A stretch of DNA of 64,000 nucleotides from Streptomyces sp. A012304 (GTDB lineage: Bacteria; Actinomycetota; Actinomycetes; Streptomycetales; Streptomycetaceae): positions 1 through 64,000 of the forward strand of contig NZ_BQUN01000057.1 in assembly GCF_026008495.1 (NCBI RefSeq). Reading direction: 5' to 3'. Positions within the stretch are counted from its first letter, which is position 1, and each line of letters opens with the position of its first letter. Of this stretch, positions 1 to 8,788 are shown in pieces. The notes under the pieces are model-generated. The model was given only the letters and a program-made list of their open reading frames with translations, was not told the origin of the DNA and did no database searches. The translations under genes were made by a program, and so were the position numbers.

Positions 1-51
1 CCCCGGCGCCCCGCCCCCGCCCCGCCCCGCCCGAGAAGAGAGCGCACGACG

Positions 52-351
52 ATGGCGATCCACGGCACCCCACCGAAGAACACCGCCGAGCGGCAACCGG
101 CCGCCGCCGTACGGGACGCCGCGGCCGCCCGTCGGCGGCGCCGCCGTCTCCTCGTCCTCCGGGCGACCGGCTACACACTGGTCGCCGGCTGCCTCGCCGC
201 CATCGGCCTGGCCATCTGGCAGGTGTCCGACCAGCCGGTCCTGGCCGGTGTGTACGTCGGACTGGCCTCGGTCTGCGTGGCCGGCATCAGCGTCTGTGTC
301 ACCGTCTACCTCCACGTCCGCCGCAGGGACACACCGGACGACGACTCCTGA
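52..351 (+). CDS. Small two-helix membrane protein, unknown function
   Basis: Encodes 99 residues. A basic, Arg-rich cytosolic stretch (about residues 20-34) is followed by two hydrophobic segments (about 37-56 and 62-86), and the protein ends in a charged tail. This predicts a hairpin in the membrane with both ends inside. A purine-rich GAGAAGAGAG about 9 nt upstream supports the ATG. I do not recognise a family. It precedes the ethylmalonyl-CoA genes but is separated from them by 365 bp, so it is probably not part of that operon. Confidence 0.75.
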   Translation: MAIHGTPPKNTAERQPAAAVRDAAAARRRRRRLLVLRATGYTLVAGCLAAIGLAIWQVSDQPVLAGVYVGLASVCVAGISVCVTVYLHVRRRDTPDDDS

Positions 352-716
352 CGCCGGGGGTACGTCACAGAACCGGGGGCTGGCGCGCTCGTTACTCACC
401 GGTTAAGCTCATACGAGCGAGCCACCCGCTCGCGAATCCGCCCCGACGGCCTGGTGACGCAGCCATCGCGGCGGGGGAAAGTCGGTTCGGTACACCAGGT
501 GCCGCAGTACGACCCGGCCTCGGGACAGGGCCGGTCGGTCATCACCGTTCCTCGGGCGTGTGCACGTCCGCAGCGACGGTCCCGGGCGTGTGCGCTCGCA
601 GCCCGGCAACAACACCCGCGCTCCTTCCGCACCCGGTGCGCCCAGGCCTGAGTCGTAGGCTCCCCGGCGCACCCGGGTGCGTTCCCAGTCGTCACCCTCA
701 TTTCTGGAGTCCCGCG
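352..716. promoter_or_regulatory. 365-bp intergenic region with inverted repeat at 386-419
   Basis: No gene is visible here. Perfect 7-bp arms CGCTCGT (386-392) and ACGAGCG (413-419) flank a 20-nt spacer that contains TTACTCACCGGTTAAG. This could be a regulator site or a stem. The rest is presumably the promoter and leader of the dehydrogenase at 717. A GGAG Shine-Dalgarno lies at 706-709. Confidence 0.35.
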
Positions 717-2531
717 ATGGCCACTCCCCTGTCCCCCTCCTCCCAGTCCCCGCTGTCCCCGCTGCGCACGATCGCCGTCGTCGGCCTCGGCACCATGGGC
801 ACCGGCATCACCGAGGTCCTCGCCAGGGCCGGCCGCGAGGTGATCGGCATCGACATCAGCGAGGCCCAGGCCGCACGGTCCGTCGCCGCCCTGGAGGCCT
901 CCACCGCCCGCGCCGTCGAGCGCGGCCGGCTCACCGAGTCGGAGCGCGCCGACGCCCTGGCCCGCGTCCGCACCTCCACCGACCTGCGCGCGGCGGCCGA
1001 CGCCGATCTCGTCATCGAGGTGGCGCCGGAGTCGTACGAGATCAAGCAGCAGATCATCCGGGAGCTGGACGGGATCGTGCGGGCGGAGACGGTCCTGGCG
1101 ACCGGGACCAACGCCCTGTCCGTCACCCGGCTCGCCGCCGACTCCGCCCGCCCGGAGCGGGTGCTCGGGCTGCACTTCTTCAATCCGGCGCCGGCGATGA
1201 AACTGGTCGAGGTCGTCTCCTCGGTGCTGACCGCGCCGACCGCCGTCTCCGCGGTCACCGATCTCGCCCTCGACCTCGGCAAGGAGCCGGTCGCGGTCGG
1301 CGACCGCCCCGGGTTCGTCGCGGACGGGCTGCTGTTCGGCTACCTCAACCAGGCCGCCGCGATGTACGAGGCGAAGTACGCCTCCCGCGAGGACATCGAC
1401 GCCGCGATGCGGCTGGGCTGCGGTCTGCCGATGGGCCCGCTCGCCCTGCTCGACCTGATCGGCATCGACACCGCCCGTACCGTCCTGGACGCCATGTACG
1501 CCGAGTCCCAGGACCGGCTGCACGCCCCGGCGCCGATCCTCAGGCAGCTCAGCGAGGCGGGACTGACCGGCCGCAAGGCGGGCCGCGGCTTCTACACCTA
1601 CGAGGCGCCCGGCAGCGCGACGGTCGTCGCGGACGCGTCGACGCCTGTCGCCGGCAGCGGTGGGGCACCCGGGCGTCCGGTGCGCAGCGTGGGCGTCGCC
1701 GGCTCCGGGACGATGGCCTCCGGTATCGCCGAGGTCTTCGCCAAGGCCGGCTTCGACGTCGTCCTGGCCGCCCGCAGCGAGGAGAAGGCCCAGACCGCCA
1801 AGGCCCGTATCGGCAAGTCGCTGGCGCGCTCGGTCGACAAGGGCCGGCTCACCGCGGAGGCCGCCGCGCGGACCCTGGACCTGATCACCCCGGCCGGTTC
1901 CTACGACGCCTTCGCCGACGTCGACCTGGCGGTCGAGGCGGTCGCCGAGGACCTGGACGTCAAGCGGCAGCTGTTCGCGACGCTGGACAAGGTGTGCCGG
2001 CCGGGCGCGGTGCTGGCCACGACCACCTCGTCCCTGCCGGTCGTCGCGCTGGCCCGGGCGACCTCGCGCCCGCAGGACGTCATCGGCATGCACTTCTTCA
2101 ACCCGGCGCCCGCGATGAAGCTGGTCGAGGTCGTCCGCACGGTGCTGACCGGCGAGGACGTGCACGCCACCGTCCACGAGGTCTGCGGGAAGATCAAGAA
2201 GCACGCGGTGGACTGCGGCGACCGCGCGGGCTTCATCGTGAACGCGCTGCTGTTCCCGTACCTCAACAACGCGATCAAGATGGTGCAGGACCACTACGCG
2301 TCCCTCGACGAGATCGACGCGGCGATGAAGCTGGGCGGCGGCTACCCGATGGGGCCCTTCGAGCTGCTGGACGTCGTCGGGCTCGATGTCTCCCTCGCCA
2401 TCGAGCAGGTCCTGCACCGCGAGTTCCGCGACCCGGGCCTGGCTCCGGCGCCGCTGCTGGAGCATCTGGTGGCCGCGGGCTGCCTCGGCCGCAAGACCGG
2501 CCGCGGCTTCCGCGAACATGCCCGCCGCTGA
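717..2531 (+). CDS. Tandem-fused 3-hydroxybutyryl-CoA dehydrogenase (3HCDH family)
   Basis: A 604-residue NAD-dependent 3-hydroxyacyl-CoA dehydrogenase made of two complete copies of a ~290-residue unit. Each copy has a GxGxxG Rossmann motif (VGLGTMGTG near residue 22; VAGSGTMASG near 326), an HFFNPAP catalytic-His motif (near 152 and 459) and a C-terminal 3HCDH domain ending in a TGRK/GRGF signature. It should interconvert acetoacetyl-CoA and 3-hydroxybutyryl-CoA in the cytosol and so feed crotonyl-CoA to the neighbouring ccr pathway. The start is the ATG at 717, with GGAG 7 nt upstream; an upstream in-frame extension lacks a good site. Both halves keep their catalytic motifs, so this looks like two active modules rather than one degenerate copy. 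Substrate is inferred from context. Confidence 0.92.
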   Translation: MATPLSPSSQSPLSPLRTIAVVGLGTMGTGITEVLARAGREVIGIDISEAQAARSVAALEASTARAVERGRLTESERADALARVRTSTDLRAAADADLVIEVAPESYEIKQQIIRELDGIVRAETVLATGTNALSVTRLAADSARPERVLGLHFFNPAPAMKLVEVVSSVLTAPTAVSAVTDLALDLGKEPVAVGDRPGFVADGLLFGYLNQAAAMYEAKYASREDIDAAMRLGCGLPMGPLALLDLIGIDTARTVLDAMYAESQDRLHAPAPILRQLSEAGLTGRKAGRGFYTYEAPGSATVVADASTPVAGSGGAPGRPVRSVGVAGSGTMASGIAEVFAKAGFDVVLAARSEEKAQTAKARIGKSLARSVDKGRLTAEAAARTLDLITPAGSYDAFADVDLAVEAVAEDLDVKRQLFATLDKVCRPGAVLATTTSSLPVVALARATSRPQDVIGMHFFNPAPAMKLVEVVRTVLTGEDVHATVHEVCGKIKKHAVDCGDRAGFIVNALLFPYLNNAIKMVQDHYASLDEIDAAMKLGGGYPMGPFELLDVVGLDVSLAIEQVLHREFRDPGLAPAPLLEHLVAAGCLGRKTGRGFREHARR

Positions 2532-2595
2532 CGGCGTCGGCGACTGGTTCCGAGCCGGTGAGGACTGGGGCGGTCTGCTCGATCCGACCGCCCCT

Positions 2596-2618
2596 CCCCC
2601 GCCCGTCGCGGGCGGGGG
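2596..2618 (+). terminator. Hairpin after the dehydrogenase
   Basis: A perfect 10-bp G/C stem (2596-2605 with 2609-2618) closes a TCG loop and is followed by AAA rather than a T-run. It lies 64 nt past the stop codon and is a likely terminator of the intrinsic, U-poor Streptomyces type. Confidence 0.6.
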
Positions 2619-2667
2619 AAACCCCGGTCATGCGCACCGAGCTGCGCACATGCAGTACGTTCGGGTC

Positions 2668-3483
2668 ATGTCCCAGCCCGCCAAGTCCTCACGTACACCA
2701 GCCACGCCCGACGCCCCGGAAAGTGCCGCGGGCAGTCGCGCGGCGGCGCAGCGGCTCAAGATGCGCCGGGAACTGGCGGCCGCGGCGATGGAGCTGTTCG
2801 CGACCAAGGGGTACGAGGCGACCACCGTCGACGAGATCGCGGCCGCGGCCGGGGTCGCCCGCCGCACCTTCTTCCGCCACTTCCGGTCCAAGGAAGAGGC
2901 GATCTTCCCCGACCACGACGACACGCTGATCCGCGCCGAGGCGGTGCTGAACGCTGCCCCCGCGCACGAGCACCCGCTCGACACGGTGTGCCGCGGCATC
3001 AAGGAAGTCATGAAGATGTACGCGGCCCGGCCGGAGATCTCGGTCGCCCGCTACAAGCTGACGCGCGAGGTGCCCACCCTGCGCGAGGCGGAGATCGCGT
3101 CGGTGGCCCGCTACGAGCGCCTCTTCACCCGCTACCTCCTCGGTCACTTCGACGAGCACGCCCACGACGACGACGCCAATGACGACCCGCTGCTGGCCGA
3201 GGTCGCCGCGTCGGCCGTGGTCACCGCCCACAACCATGTCCTGCGGCGCTGGCTGCGGGCCGGCGGCCAGGGCGATGTCGAGGCACAGCTCGACCACGCC
3301 TTCGCGATCGTGCGGAAGACGTTCGGGACCGGCATCGGGGCCGGCCGCACCGGCTCCGCCACACCGAGGCCGGCCCCCGCCGCGGTCTCCGCGCAGGGCG
3401 AGGTCCTGGTGACGGTCGCCCGCACCGACGCCCCGCTGGACGAGGTGATGCGCACCATCGAGCAGGCCCTCAAGGAGCGCTGA
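2668..3483 (+). CDS. TetR/AcrR family transcriptional regulator
   Basis: A 271-residue regulator. The N-terminal helix-turn-helix (about residues 37-83) contains the family pattern TTVDEIAAAAGVARRTFFRHF, and the rest is a helical ligand-binding domain. It lies between the 3-hydroxyacyl-CoA dehydrogenase and the ccr operon on the same strand, so it is the obvious candidate controller of both, perhaps sensing an acyl-CoA. That role is inference. The ATG at 2668 is preferred because TACGTT (2656-2661) sits exactly 6 nt before it with no Shine-Dalgarno, the spacing of a leaderless transcript. An alternative ATG at 2650 would add six residues. The length is normal for the family. Confidence 0.9.
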   Translation: MSQPAKSSRTPATPDAPESAAGSRAAAQRLKMRRELAAAAMELFATKGYEATTVDEIAAAAGVARRTFFRHFRSKEEAIFPDHDDTLIRAEAVLNAAPAHEHPLDTVCRGIKEVMKMYAARPEISVARYKLTREVPTLREAEIASVARYERLFTRYLLGHFDEHAHDDDANDDPLLAEVAASAVVTAHNHVLRRWLRAGGQGDVEAQLDHAFAIVRKTFGTGIGAGRTGSATPRPAPAAVSAQGEVLVTVARTDAPLDEVMRTIEQALKER

Positions 3484-3504
3484 GCCCGCCTTCCCGCTGT
3501 GACG

Positions 3505-3531
3505 ACGGCCACCCGCCCGGGTGGCCGTTTT
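3505..3531 (+). terminator. Intrinsic terminator after tetR
   Basis: A perfect 10-bp stem ACGGCCACCC/GGGTGGCCGT (3505-3514 with 3519-3528) has a 4-nt loop and is followed by TTT. It starts 21 nt after the TetR stop, so ccr needs its own promoter. Confidence 0.85.
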
Positions 3532-3906
3532 GGCATGTCAGGGCACCTTTTCGCGCGGAATCCCGACCGAATGACGACCTGGTTCGATCGATCATCGCTC
3601 ATTTGTCAAGTAAAGATTTCATCTGAGAGCAAGTTCTGGCACTCAGTGCCTTGCGGGGTGACACGCGGTGTCATACGTTGAAGGTGTCCGGGCGGCCGGC
3701 GTGCAGAGACCTTCCGTACGCCGGCTGTCCCCGCACCCCCTTGGAGTGCGCGCCCGGACGCCTGCGTCACAGGCAACCTCCCGCGCCACAAAGCGCTGCC
3801 GAACAGCACCACCCGCCGAACCGACGGCCCACCTCACACCCTCAGCAGCACCGACGTAACCCTCAAGCGCCCTTCCCTCAGGGCGCTCACCGCCGGAGGC
3901 AACACC
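3532..3906 (+). promoter_or_regulatory. ccr promoter with palindromic operator and ~220-nt leader
   Basis: TTGCGG (3651-3656) and TACGTT (3674-3679) are separated by exactly 17 bp, a plausible housekeeping promoter. The spacer holds a perfect palindrome TGACACGCGGTGTCA (3659-3673), so bound repressor would block polymerase directly. Initiation near 3686 leaves about 220 nt of leader. Its end carries a hairpin AGCGCCC/GGGCGCT (3866-3872 with 3881-3887) just before the GGAGG (3895-3899) that serves the GTG at 3907. The stretch at 3570-3650 is unusually A/T-rich for this window. The regulator is probably the adjacent TetR protein, by inference. Confidence 0.6.
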
Positions 3907-5250
3907 GTGACCGTGAAGGACATCCTGGACGCGATCCAGTCCGCGGACTCCACGTCCGCCGACTTCGCCGCTCTGCCGCTCCCCGACTCGTACCGCGCGA
4001 TCACCGTGCACAAGGACGAGACGGAGATGTTCGCGGGCCTCGCGACCCGCGACAAGGACCCCCGCAAGTCGATCCACCTGGACGAGGTGCCGCTGCCGGA
4101 ACTCGGTCCGGGTGAGGCCCTGGTGGCCGTCATGGCCTCCTCGGTCAACTACAACTCCGTGTGGACCTCGATCTTCGAGCCGCTGTCCACCTTCGGGTTC
4201 CTGGAGCGCTACGGCCGCACCAACGAACTGGCCAAGCGCCACGACCTGCCGTACCACATCATCGGCTCCGACCTCGCGGGCGTCGTGCTGCGCACCGGCC
4301 CGGGCGTCAACGCCTGGAAGCCGGGCGACGAGGTCGTCGCCCACTGCCTGTCCGTCGAGCTGGAGTCCTCCGACGGCCACAACGACACGATGCTCGACCC
4401 GGAGCAGCGCATCTGGGGCTTCGAGACCAACTTCGGCGGACTCGCCGAGATCGCGCTGGTCAAGTCCAACCAGCTGATGCCGAAGCCGGACCACCTCAGC
4501 TGGGAGGAGGCCGCCGCCCCGGGCCTGGTCAACTCCACCGCCTACCGGCAGCTGGTCTCCCGCAACGGCGCCGGCATGAAGCAGGGCGACAACGTCCTCA
4601 TCTGGGGCGCGAGCGGCGGACTCGGCAGCTACGCCACCCAGTTCGCCCTCGCCGGCGGCGCCAACCCGATCTGTGTCGTCTCCAGCGAGCAGAAGGCGGA
4701 GATCTGCCGGTCCATGGGCGCGGAGGCGATCATCGACCGCACCGCCGAGGACTACAAGTTCTGGAAGGACGAGCACACCCAGGAACCCAAGGAGTGGAAG
4801 CGCTTCGGCAAGCGCATCCGCGAGCTGACCGGCGGCGAGGACGTCGACATCGTCTTCGAGCACCCGGGCCGCGAGACCTTCGGCGCCTCCGTCTACGTCA
4901 CCCGCAAGGGCGGCACCATCGTCACCTGCGCCTCGACGTCCGGCTACAACCACGAGTACGACAACCGCTACCTGTGGATGTCGCTGAAGCGGATCATCGG
5001 CTCGCACTTCGCAAACTACCGCGAGGCCTGGGAGGCCAATCGGCTCATCGCGAAGGGCAAGATCCACCCGACGCTGTCGAAGGTCTACTCCCTGGAGGAG
5101 ACCGGCCAGGCCGCCTACGACGTGCACCGCAACCTCCACCAGGGCAAGGTCGGCGTCCTGTGCATGGCGCCCGAGGAGGGGCTCGGCGTGCGCGACCAGG
5201 AGAAGCGCGCCAAGCACATCGACGCCATCAACCGCTTCCGCAACATCTGA
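3907..5250 (+). CDS. ccr: Crotonyl-CoA carboxylase/reductase
   Basis: A 447-residue medium-chain dehydrogenase/reductase that reductively carboxylates crotonyl-CoA with NADPH and CO2 to ethylmalonyl-CoA, the defining step of the ethylmalonyl-CoA pathway. It also supplies ethylmalonyl-CoA extender units for polyketides. It has the family length and full-length similarity to actinobacterial Ccr. The NADPH site WGASGGLGSYA lies near residues 233-243. Residues matching the CO2-binding set described for Ccr are present: Asn81 in SVNYNSVW, Phe172-Glu173 in GFETNF, and His367 in IIGSHFANY. GTG start at 3907 with GGAGG 7 nt upstream. It is the first gene of a five-gene operon, with ecm 18 nt downstream. 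Confidence 0.97.
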   Translation: MTVKDILDAIQSADSTSADFAALPLPDSYRAITVHKDETEMFAGLATRDKDPRKSIHLDEVPLPELGPGEALVAVMASSVNYNSVWTSIFEPLSTFGFLERYGRTNELAKRHDLPYHIIGSDLAGVVLRTGPGVNAWKPGDEVVAHCLSVELESSDGHNDTMLDPEQRIWGFETNFGGLAEIALVKSNQLMPKPDHLSWEEAAAPGLVNSTAYRQLVSRNGAGMKQGDNVLIWGASGGLGSYATQFALAGGANPICVVSSEQKAEICRSMGAEAIIDRTAEDYKFWKDEHTQEPKEWKRFGKRIRELTGGEDVDIVFEHPGRETFGASVYVTRKGGTIVTCASTSGYNHEYDNRYLWMSLKRIIGSHFANYREAWEANRLIAKGKIHPTLSKVYSLEETGQAAYDVHRNLHQGKVGVLCMAPEEGLGVRDQEKRAKHIDAINRFRNI

Positions 5251-5268
5251 GGACACCCGAGGTCATAG

Positions 5269-7296
5269 ATGACTGAGCGTCAGAAGGACCGGCCGTGGCT
5301 GATGCGCACGTACGCCGGTCACTCCACGGCCGAGGCGTCCAACGAGCTGTACCGGCGCAACCTCGCCAAGGGCCAGACGGGTCTGTCGGTGGCGTTCGAC
5401 CTGCCGACACAGACCGGCTACGACTCCGACCACATCCTCGCCCGCGGTGAGGTCGGCCGGGTCGGCGTGCCGATCGCGCACGTCGGCGACATGCGCAGGC
5501 TGTTCCAGGACATCCCCCTGGAGCAGATGAACACCTCGATGACCATCAACGCCACCGCCATGTGGCTGCTGGCGCTCTACCAGGTCGTCGCGGAGGAGCA
5601 GGGCGCGGACATCACCAAGCTCCAGGGCACGACCCAGAACGACATCGTGAAGGAGTACCTGTCGCGCGGGACGCATGTCTTCCCGCCCGGGCCCTCCCTC
5701 CGTCTGACGACGGACATGATCGCGTACACGGTCTCCCACATCCCGAAGTGGAACCCGATCAACATCTGCAGCTACCACCTGCAGGAGGCGGGCGCCACGC
5801 CGGTCCAGGAGATCGCGTACGCGATGTCCACCGCGATCGCCGTGCTCGACGCGGTGCGTGACTCCGGCCAGGTGCCGCAGGAGCGCATGGGCGACGTCGT
5901 CGGCCGGATCTCCTTCTTCGTGAACGCGGGCGTACGCTTCATCGAGGAGATGTGCAAGATGCGCGCCTTCGGCCGCATCTGGGACCGCGTCACCCGTGAG
6001 CGGTACGGCATCCAGGACCCCAAGCACCGCCGCTTCCGCTACGGCGTCCAGGTCAACTCCCTCGGCCTGACCGAGGCGCAGCCGGAGAACAACGTCCAGC
6101 GGATCGTCCTGGAGATGCTGGCCGTGACCCTGTCGAAGGACGCACGCGCGCGTGCCGTCCAGCTCCCCGCCTGGAACGAGGCGCTCGGCCTGCCCCGCCC
6201 GTGGGACCAGCAGTGGTCGCTGCGCATCCAGCAGGTCCTCGCCCACGAGAGCGACCTGCTGGAGTACGACGACATCTTCGAGGGCTCGAAGGTGATCGAG
6301 GCGAAGGTGGGCGAGCTGGTCGAGGAGTCGCTCGCGGAGATCGAGCGGATCCAGGAGATGGGCGGCGCGATGGCCGCCGTCGAGTCCGGCTACCTCAAGG
6401 CCCAGCTCGTCGCCTCGCACGCGGAGCGCCGGGCCCGGATCGAGTCGGGCCAGGAGAAGATCATCGGCGTCAACATCTTCGAGACGACCGAGCCGAACCC
6501 GCTGACGGCCGATCTGGACACGGCGATCCAGACCGTGGACCCGGCCGTCGAGGCCCGCGTCATCGCCTCGCTCCAGAACTGGCGGGACACCCGCTACCAG
6601 CCGCCCTTCAACCACCCGCGCCCCTGCAAGGCGCTGGAGCGGCTGAAGGAGGCCGCCAAGGGCACCGACAACCTCATGGAGGCCACTCTGGACTGCGCCC
6701 GGGCCGGCGTGACGACCGGTGAGTGGGCGGGCGCGCTGCGGGAGGTGTTCGGCGAGTTCCGGGCGCCCACGGGGGTCTCCTCCGCCCCGGTCGCCGTGGC
6801 CGCCGAGGCGGGCTCGGCCCTGTCCGAGGTGCGCCGCAGGGTCGACCTGACGGCGGCGGACCTGGGGGTGGGCAAGCTGCGGTTCCTGGTCGGCAAGCCG
6901 GGCCTGGACGGGCACTCCAACGGCGCCGAGCAGATCGCCGTCCGCGCGCGGGACGCCGGCTTCGAGGTGGTCTACCAGGGCATCCGGCTGACGCCCGAGC
7001 AGATCGTGGACGCGGCCCTCGCCGAGGACGTGCACGCGGTCGGCCTGTCGATCCTCTCCGGCTCGCACGCGCGGCTCGTGCCGGACGTCCTCGAACGGCT
7101 GCGTGTGGCCGGTGCCACAGATATACCGGTGATCGCCGGTGGCATCATCCCCAACGGTGACGCCGAGCAACTCAGGGCAGCCGGAGTGGCGGCGGTCTTC
7201 ACCCCGAAGGACTTCGACATCACCGGAATCATCGGCCGCATCGTCGACGAGATCCGGAAAGCGAACAAGCTCGACCCCCTGGAGGTCCCCGCATGA
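5269..7296 (+). CDS. ecm: Ethylmalonyl-CoA mutase (B12-dependent, MeaA type)
   Basis: A 675-residue single-chain coenzyme B12 mutase that rearranges ethylmalonyl-CoA to methylsuccinyl-CoA. The N-terminal methylmalonyl-CoA-mutase-like barrel spans about residues 1-520. The C-terminal cobalamin-binding domain (about 535-665) carries the base-off motif DxHxxG at Asp547, His549 and Gly552. Both domains are in one polypeptide, as in MeaA/Ecm proteins, and placement directly after ccr separates it from methylmalonyl-CoA mutase. The ATG at 5269 follows GAGG at 5259-5262. Its stop overlaps the mcl start by 4 nt (ATGA), implying translational coupling. Confidence 0.95.
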   Translation: MTERQKDRPWLMRTYAGHSTAEASNELYRRNLAKGQTGLSVAFDLPTQTGYDSDHILARGEVGRVGVPIAHVGDMRRLFQDIPLEQMNTSMTINATAMWLLALYQVVAEEQGADITKLQGTTQNDIVKEYLSRGTHVFPPGPSLRLTTDMIAYTVSHIPKWNPINICSYHLQEAGATPVQEIAYAMSTAIAVLDAVRDSGQVPQERMGDVVGRISFFVNAGVRFIEEMCKMRAFGRIWDRVTRERYGIQDPKHRRFRYGVQVNSLGLTEAQPENNVQRIVLEMLAVTLSKDARARAVQLPAWNEALGLPRPWDQQWSLRIQQVLAHESDLLEYDDIFEGSKVIEAKVGELVEESLAEIERIQEMGGAMAAVESGYLKAQLVASHAERRARIESGQEKIIGVNIFETTEPNPLTADLDTAIQTVDPAVEARVIASLQNWRDTRYQPPFNHPRPCKALERLKEAAKGTDNLMEATLDCARAGVTTGEWAGALREVFGEFRAPTGVSSAPVAVAAEAGSALSEVRRRVDLTAADLGVGKLRFLVGKPGLDGHSNGAEQIAVRARDAGFEVVYQGIRLTPEQIVDAALAEDVHAVGLSILSGSHARLVPDVLERLRVAGATDIPVIAGGIIPNGDAEQLRAAGVAAVFTPKDFDITGIIGRIVDEIRKANKLDPLEVPA

Positions 7297-8258
7297 CCAG
7301 CCCCGTCAACCGCCTCCGTCCGCGGCGTTCCTGCCTGGCCGTGCCGGGCTCGAACCCCCGCTTCCTGGAGAAGGCGCAGGGCCTCCCCGCGGACCAGGTC
7401 TTCCTGGACCTGGAGGACGCGTGCGCGCCGCTCGCCAAGCCCGAGGCACGGCACACCATCGTCAAGTTCCTCAACGAGGGCGACTGGACGGGCAAGACGC
7501 GGGTCGTGCGTGTCAACGACTGGACGACCGAGTGGACGTACCGCGATGTCGTCACGGTCGTCGAGGGGGCGGGCCAGAACCTGGACTGCATCATGCTGCC
7601 GAAGGTGCAGGACGCCCAGCAGGTCGTCGCCCTGGACCTGCTGCTGACGCAGATCGAGAAGACGATGGGCTTCGAGGTCGGCCGGATCGGCATCGAGGCG
7701 CAGATCGAGAACGCGCAGGGCCTGAACAACGTCAACGAGATCGCGCAGGCCTCCCCGCGCATCGAGACGATCATCTTCGGCCCGGCCGACTTCATGGCGT
7801 CGATCAACATGAAGTCGCTGGTCGTGGGCGAGCAGCCGCCCGGCTACCCGGCGGACGCCTACCACTACATCCTGATGAAGATCCTGATGGCCGCCCGCGC
7901 CAACAACCTCCAGGCGATCGACGGCCCCTACCTGCAGATCCGCAACGTCGACGGCTACCGCGAGGTCGCGCGCCGCGCCGCAGCGCTCGGCTTCGACGGC
8001 AAGTGGGTGCTGCACCCGGGCCAGGTCGAGGCGTCCAACGAGATCTTCTCGCCGTCGCAGGAGGACTACGACCACGCCGAGCTGATCCTGGACGCGTACG
8101 ACTACTACACGTCCGAGGCGGGCGGCAAGAAGGGCTCGGCGATGCTCGGTGACGAAATGATCGACGAGGCCAGCCGCAAGATGGCGCTGGTCATCTCCGG
8201 CAAGGGCCGCGCGGCCGGCATGCGGCGCACCAGCAAGTTCGAGACCCCCGACAACTAA
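7293..8258 (+). CDS. mcl: CitE-family lyase, beta-methylmalyl-CoA/malyl-CoA lyase
   Basis: A 321-residue HpcH/HpaI aldolase/citrate-lyase-family TIM barrel. Its Mg2+-ligand regions are FLDLEDACAP (about residues 44-53) and EAQIENAQG (about 138-146), with GPADFMASI downstream. In this context it should cleave beta-methylmalyl-CoA to glyoxylate and propionyl-CoA, the product-forming step of the ethylmalonyl-CoA pathway. Malyl-CoA cleavage is also possible. The start overlaps the ecm stop (ATGA) and mch follows after 15 nt. The family is certain; the exact substrate rests on the operon. Confidence 0.9.
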   Translation: MTSPVNRLRPRRSCLAVPGSNPRFLEKAQGLPADQVFLDLEDACAPLAKPEARHTIVKFLNEGDWTGKTRVVRVNDWTTEWTYRDVVTVVEGAGQNLDCIMLPKVQDAQQVVALDLLLTQIEKTMGFEVGRIGIEAQIENAQGLNNVNEIAQASPRIETIIFGPADFMASINMKSLVVGEQPPGYPADAYHYILMKILMAARANNLQAIDGPYLQIRNVDGYREVARRAAALGFDGKWVLHPGQVEASNEIFSPSQEDYDHAELILDAYDYYTSEAGGKKGSAMLGDEMIDEASRKMALVISGKGRAAGMRRTSKFETPDN

Positions 8259-8273
8259 GGAGCGCTGAGCGCG

Positions 8274-8786
8274 ATGCAGTTCGGACGCACCTACGAGGAG
8301 TTCGAGGTCGGGGCGACGTACAAGCACTGGCCGGGCAAGACGGTCACCGAGTACGACGACCACCTGTTCTGTCTCCTCACCATGAACCACCACCCGCTCC
8401 ACATGGACGCCCACTACGCCGAGAACACGACGGACTTCGGCAGGAACGTGGTGGTCGGGAACTACGTCTACTCGCTGCTGCTCGGCATGTCGGTCCCCGA
8501 CATCTCCGGCAAGGCGATCGCCAACCTGGAGATCGAGTCGCTCAGGCACGTGGCGCCGACCTTCCACGGCGACACGATCTACGGCGAGACGACCGTGCTC
8601 GACAAGTGGCCGTCGAGGTCGAAGAACGACCGCGGGATCGTGCACGTCGAGACCAAGGGCTACAAGCAGGACGGCACGCTCGTGTGCGTGTTCCGCCGCA
8701 AGGTGATGGTGCCGACCGAGACGTACATCAAGGAGCGCGGCGGCGAGCAGCCCGGCCGCCCCGAGCTCAAGGAGCAGGAGAAGTAG
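8274..8786 (+). CDS. mch: MaoC-like hydratase, probable mesaconyl-C1-CoA hydratase
   Basis: A 170-residue single hot-dog-fold MaoC protein with the hydratase-type stretch MNHHPLHMDAHYAE (about residues 36-49), which provides the catalytic Asp and His. It should hydrate mesaconyl-CoA to beta-methylmalyl-CoA between the mcd and mcl steps. It is about half the length I recall for the two-domain proteobacterial Mch, so it presumably acts as a homodimer. It lies 15 nt after mcl and 2 nt before mcd. Function is by family plus operon context. Confidence 0.87.
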   Translation: MQFGRTYEEFEVGATYKHWPGKTVTEYDDHLFCLLTMNHHPLHMDAHYAENTTDFGRNVVVGNYVYSLLLGMSVPDISGKAIANLEIESLRHVAPTFHGDTIYGETTVLDKWPSRSKNDRGIVHVETKGYKQDGTLVCVFRRKVMVPTETYIKERGGEQPGRPELKEQEK

Positions 8787-8788
8787 CC

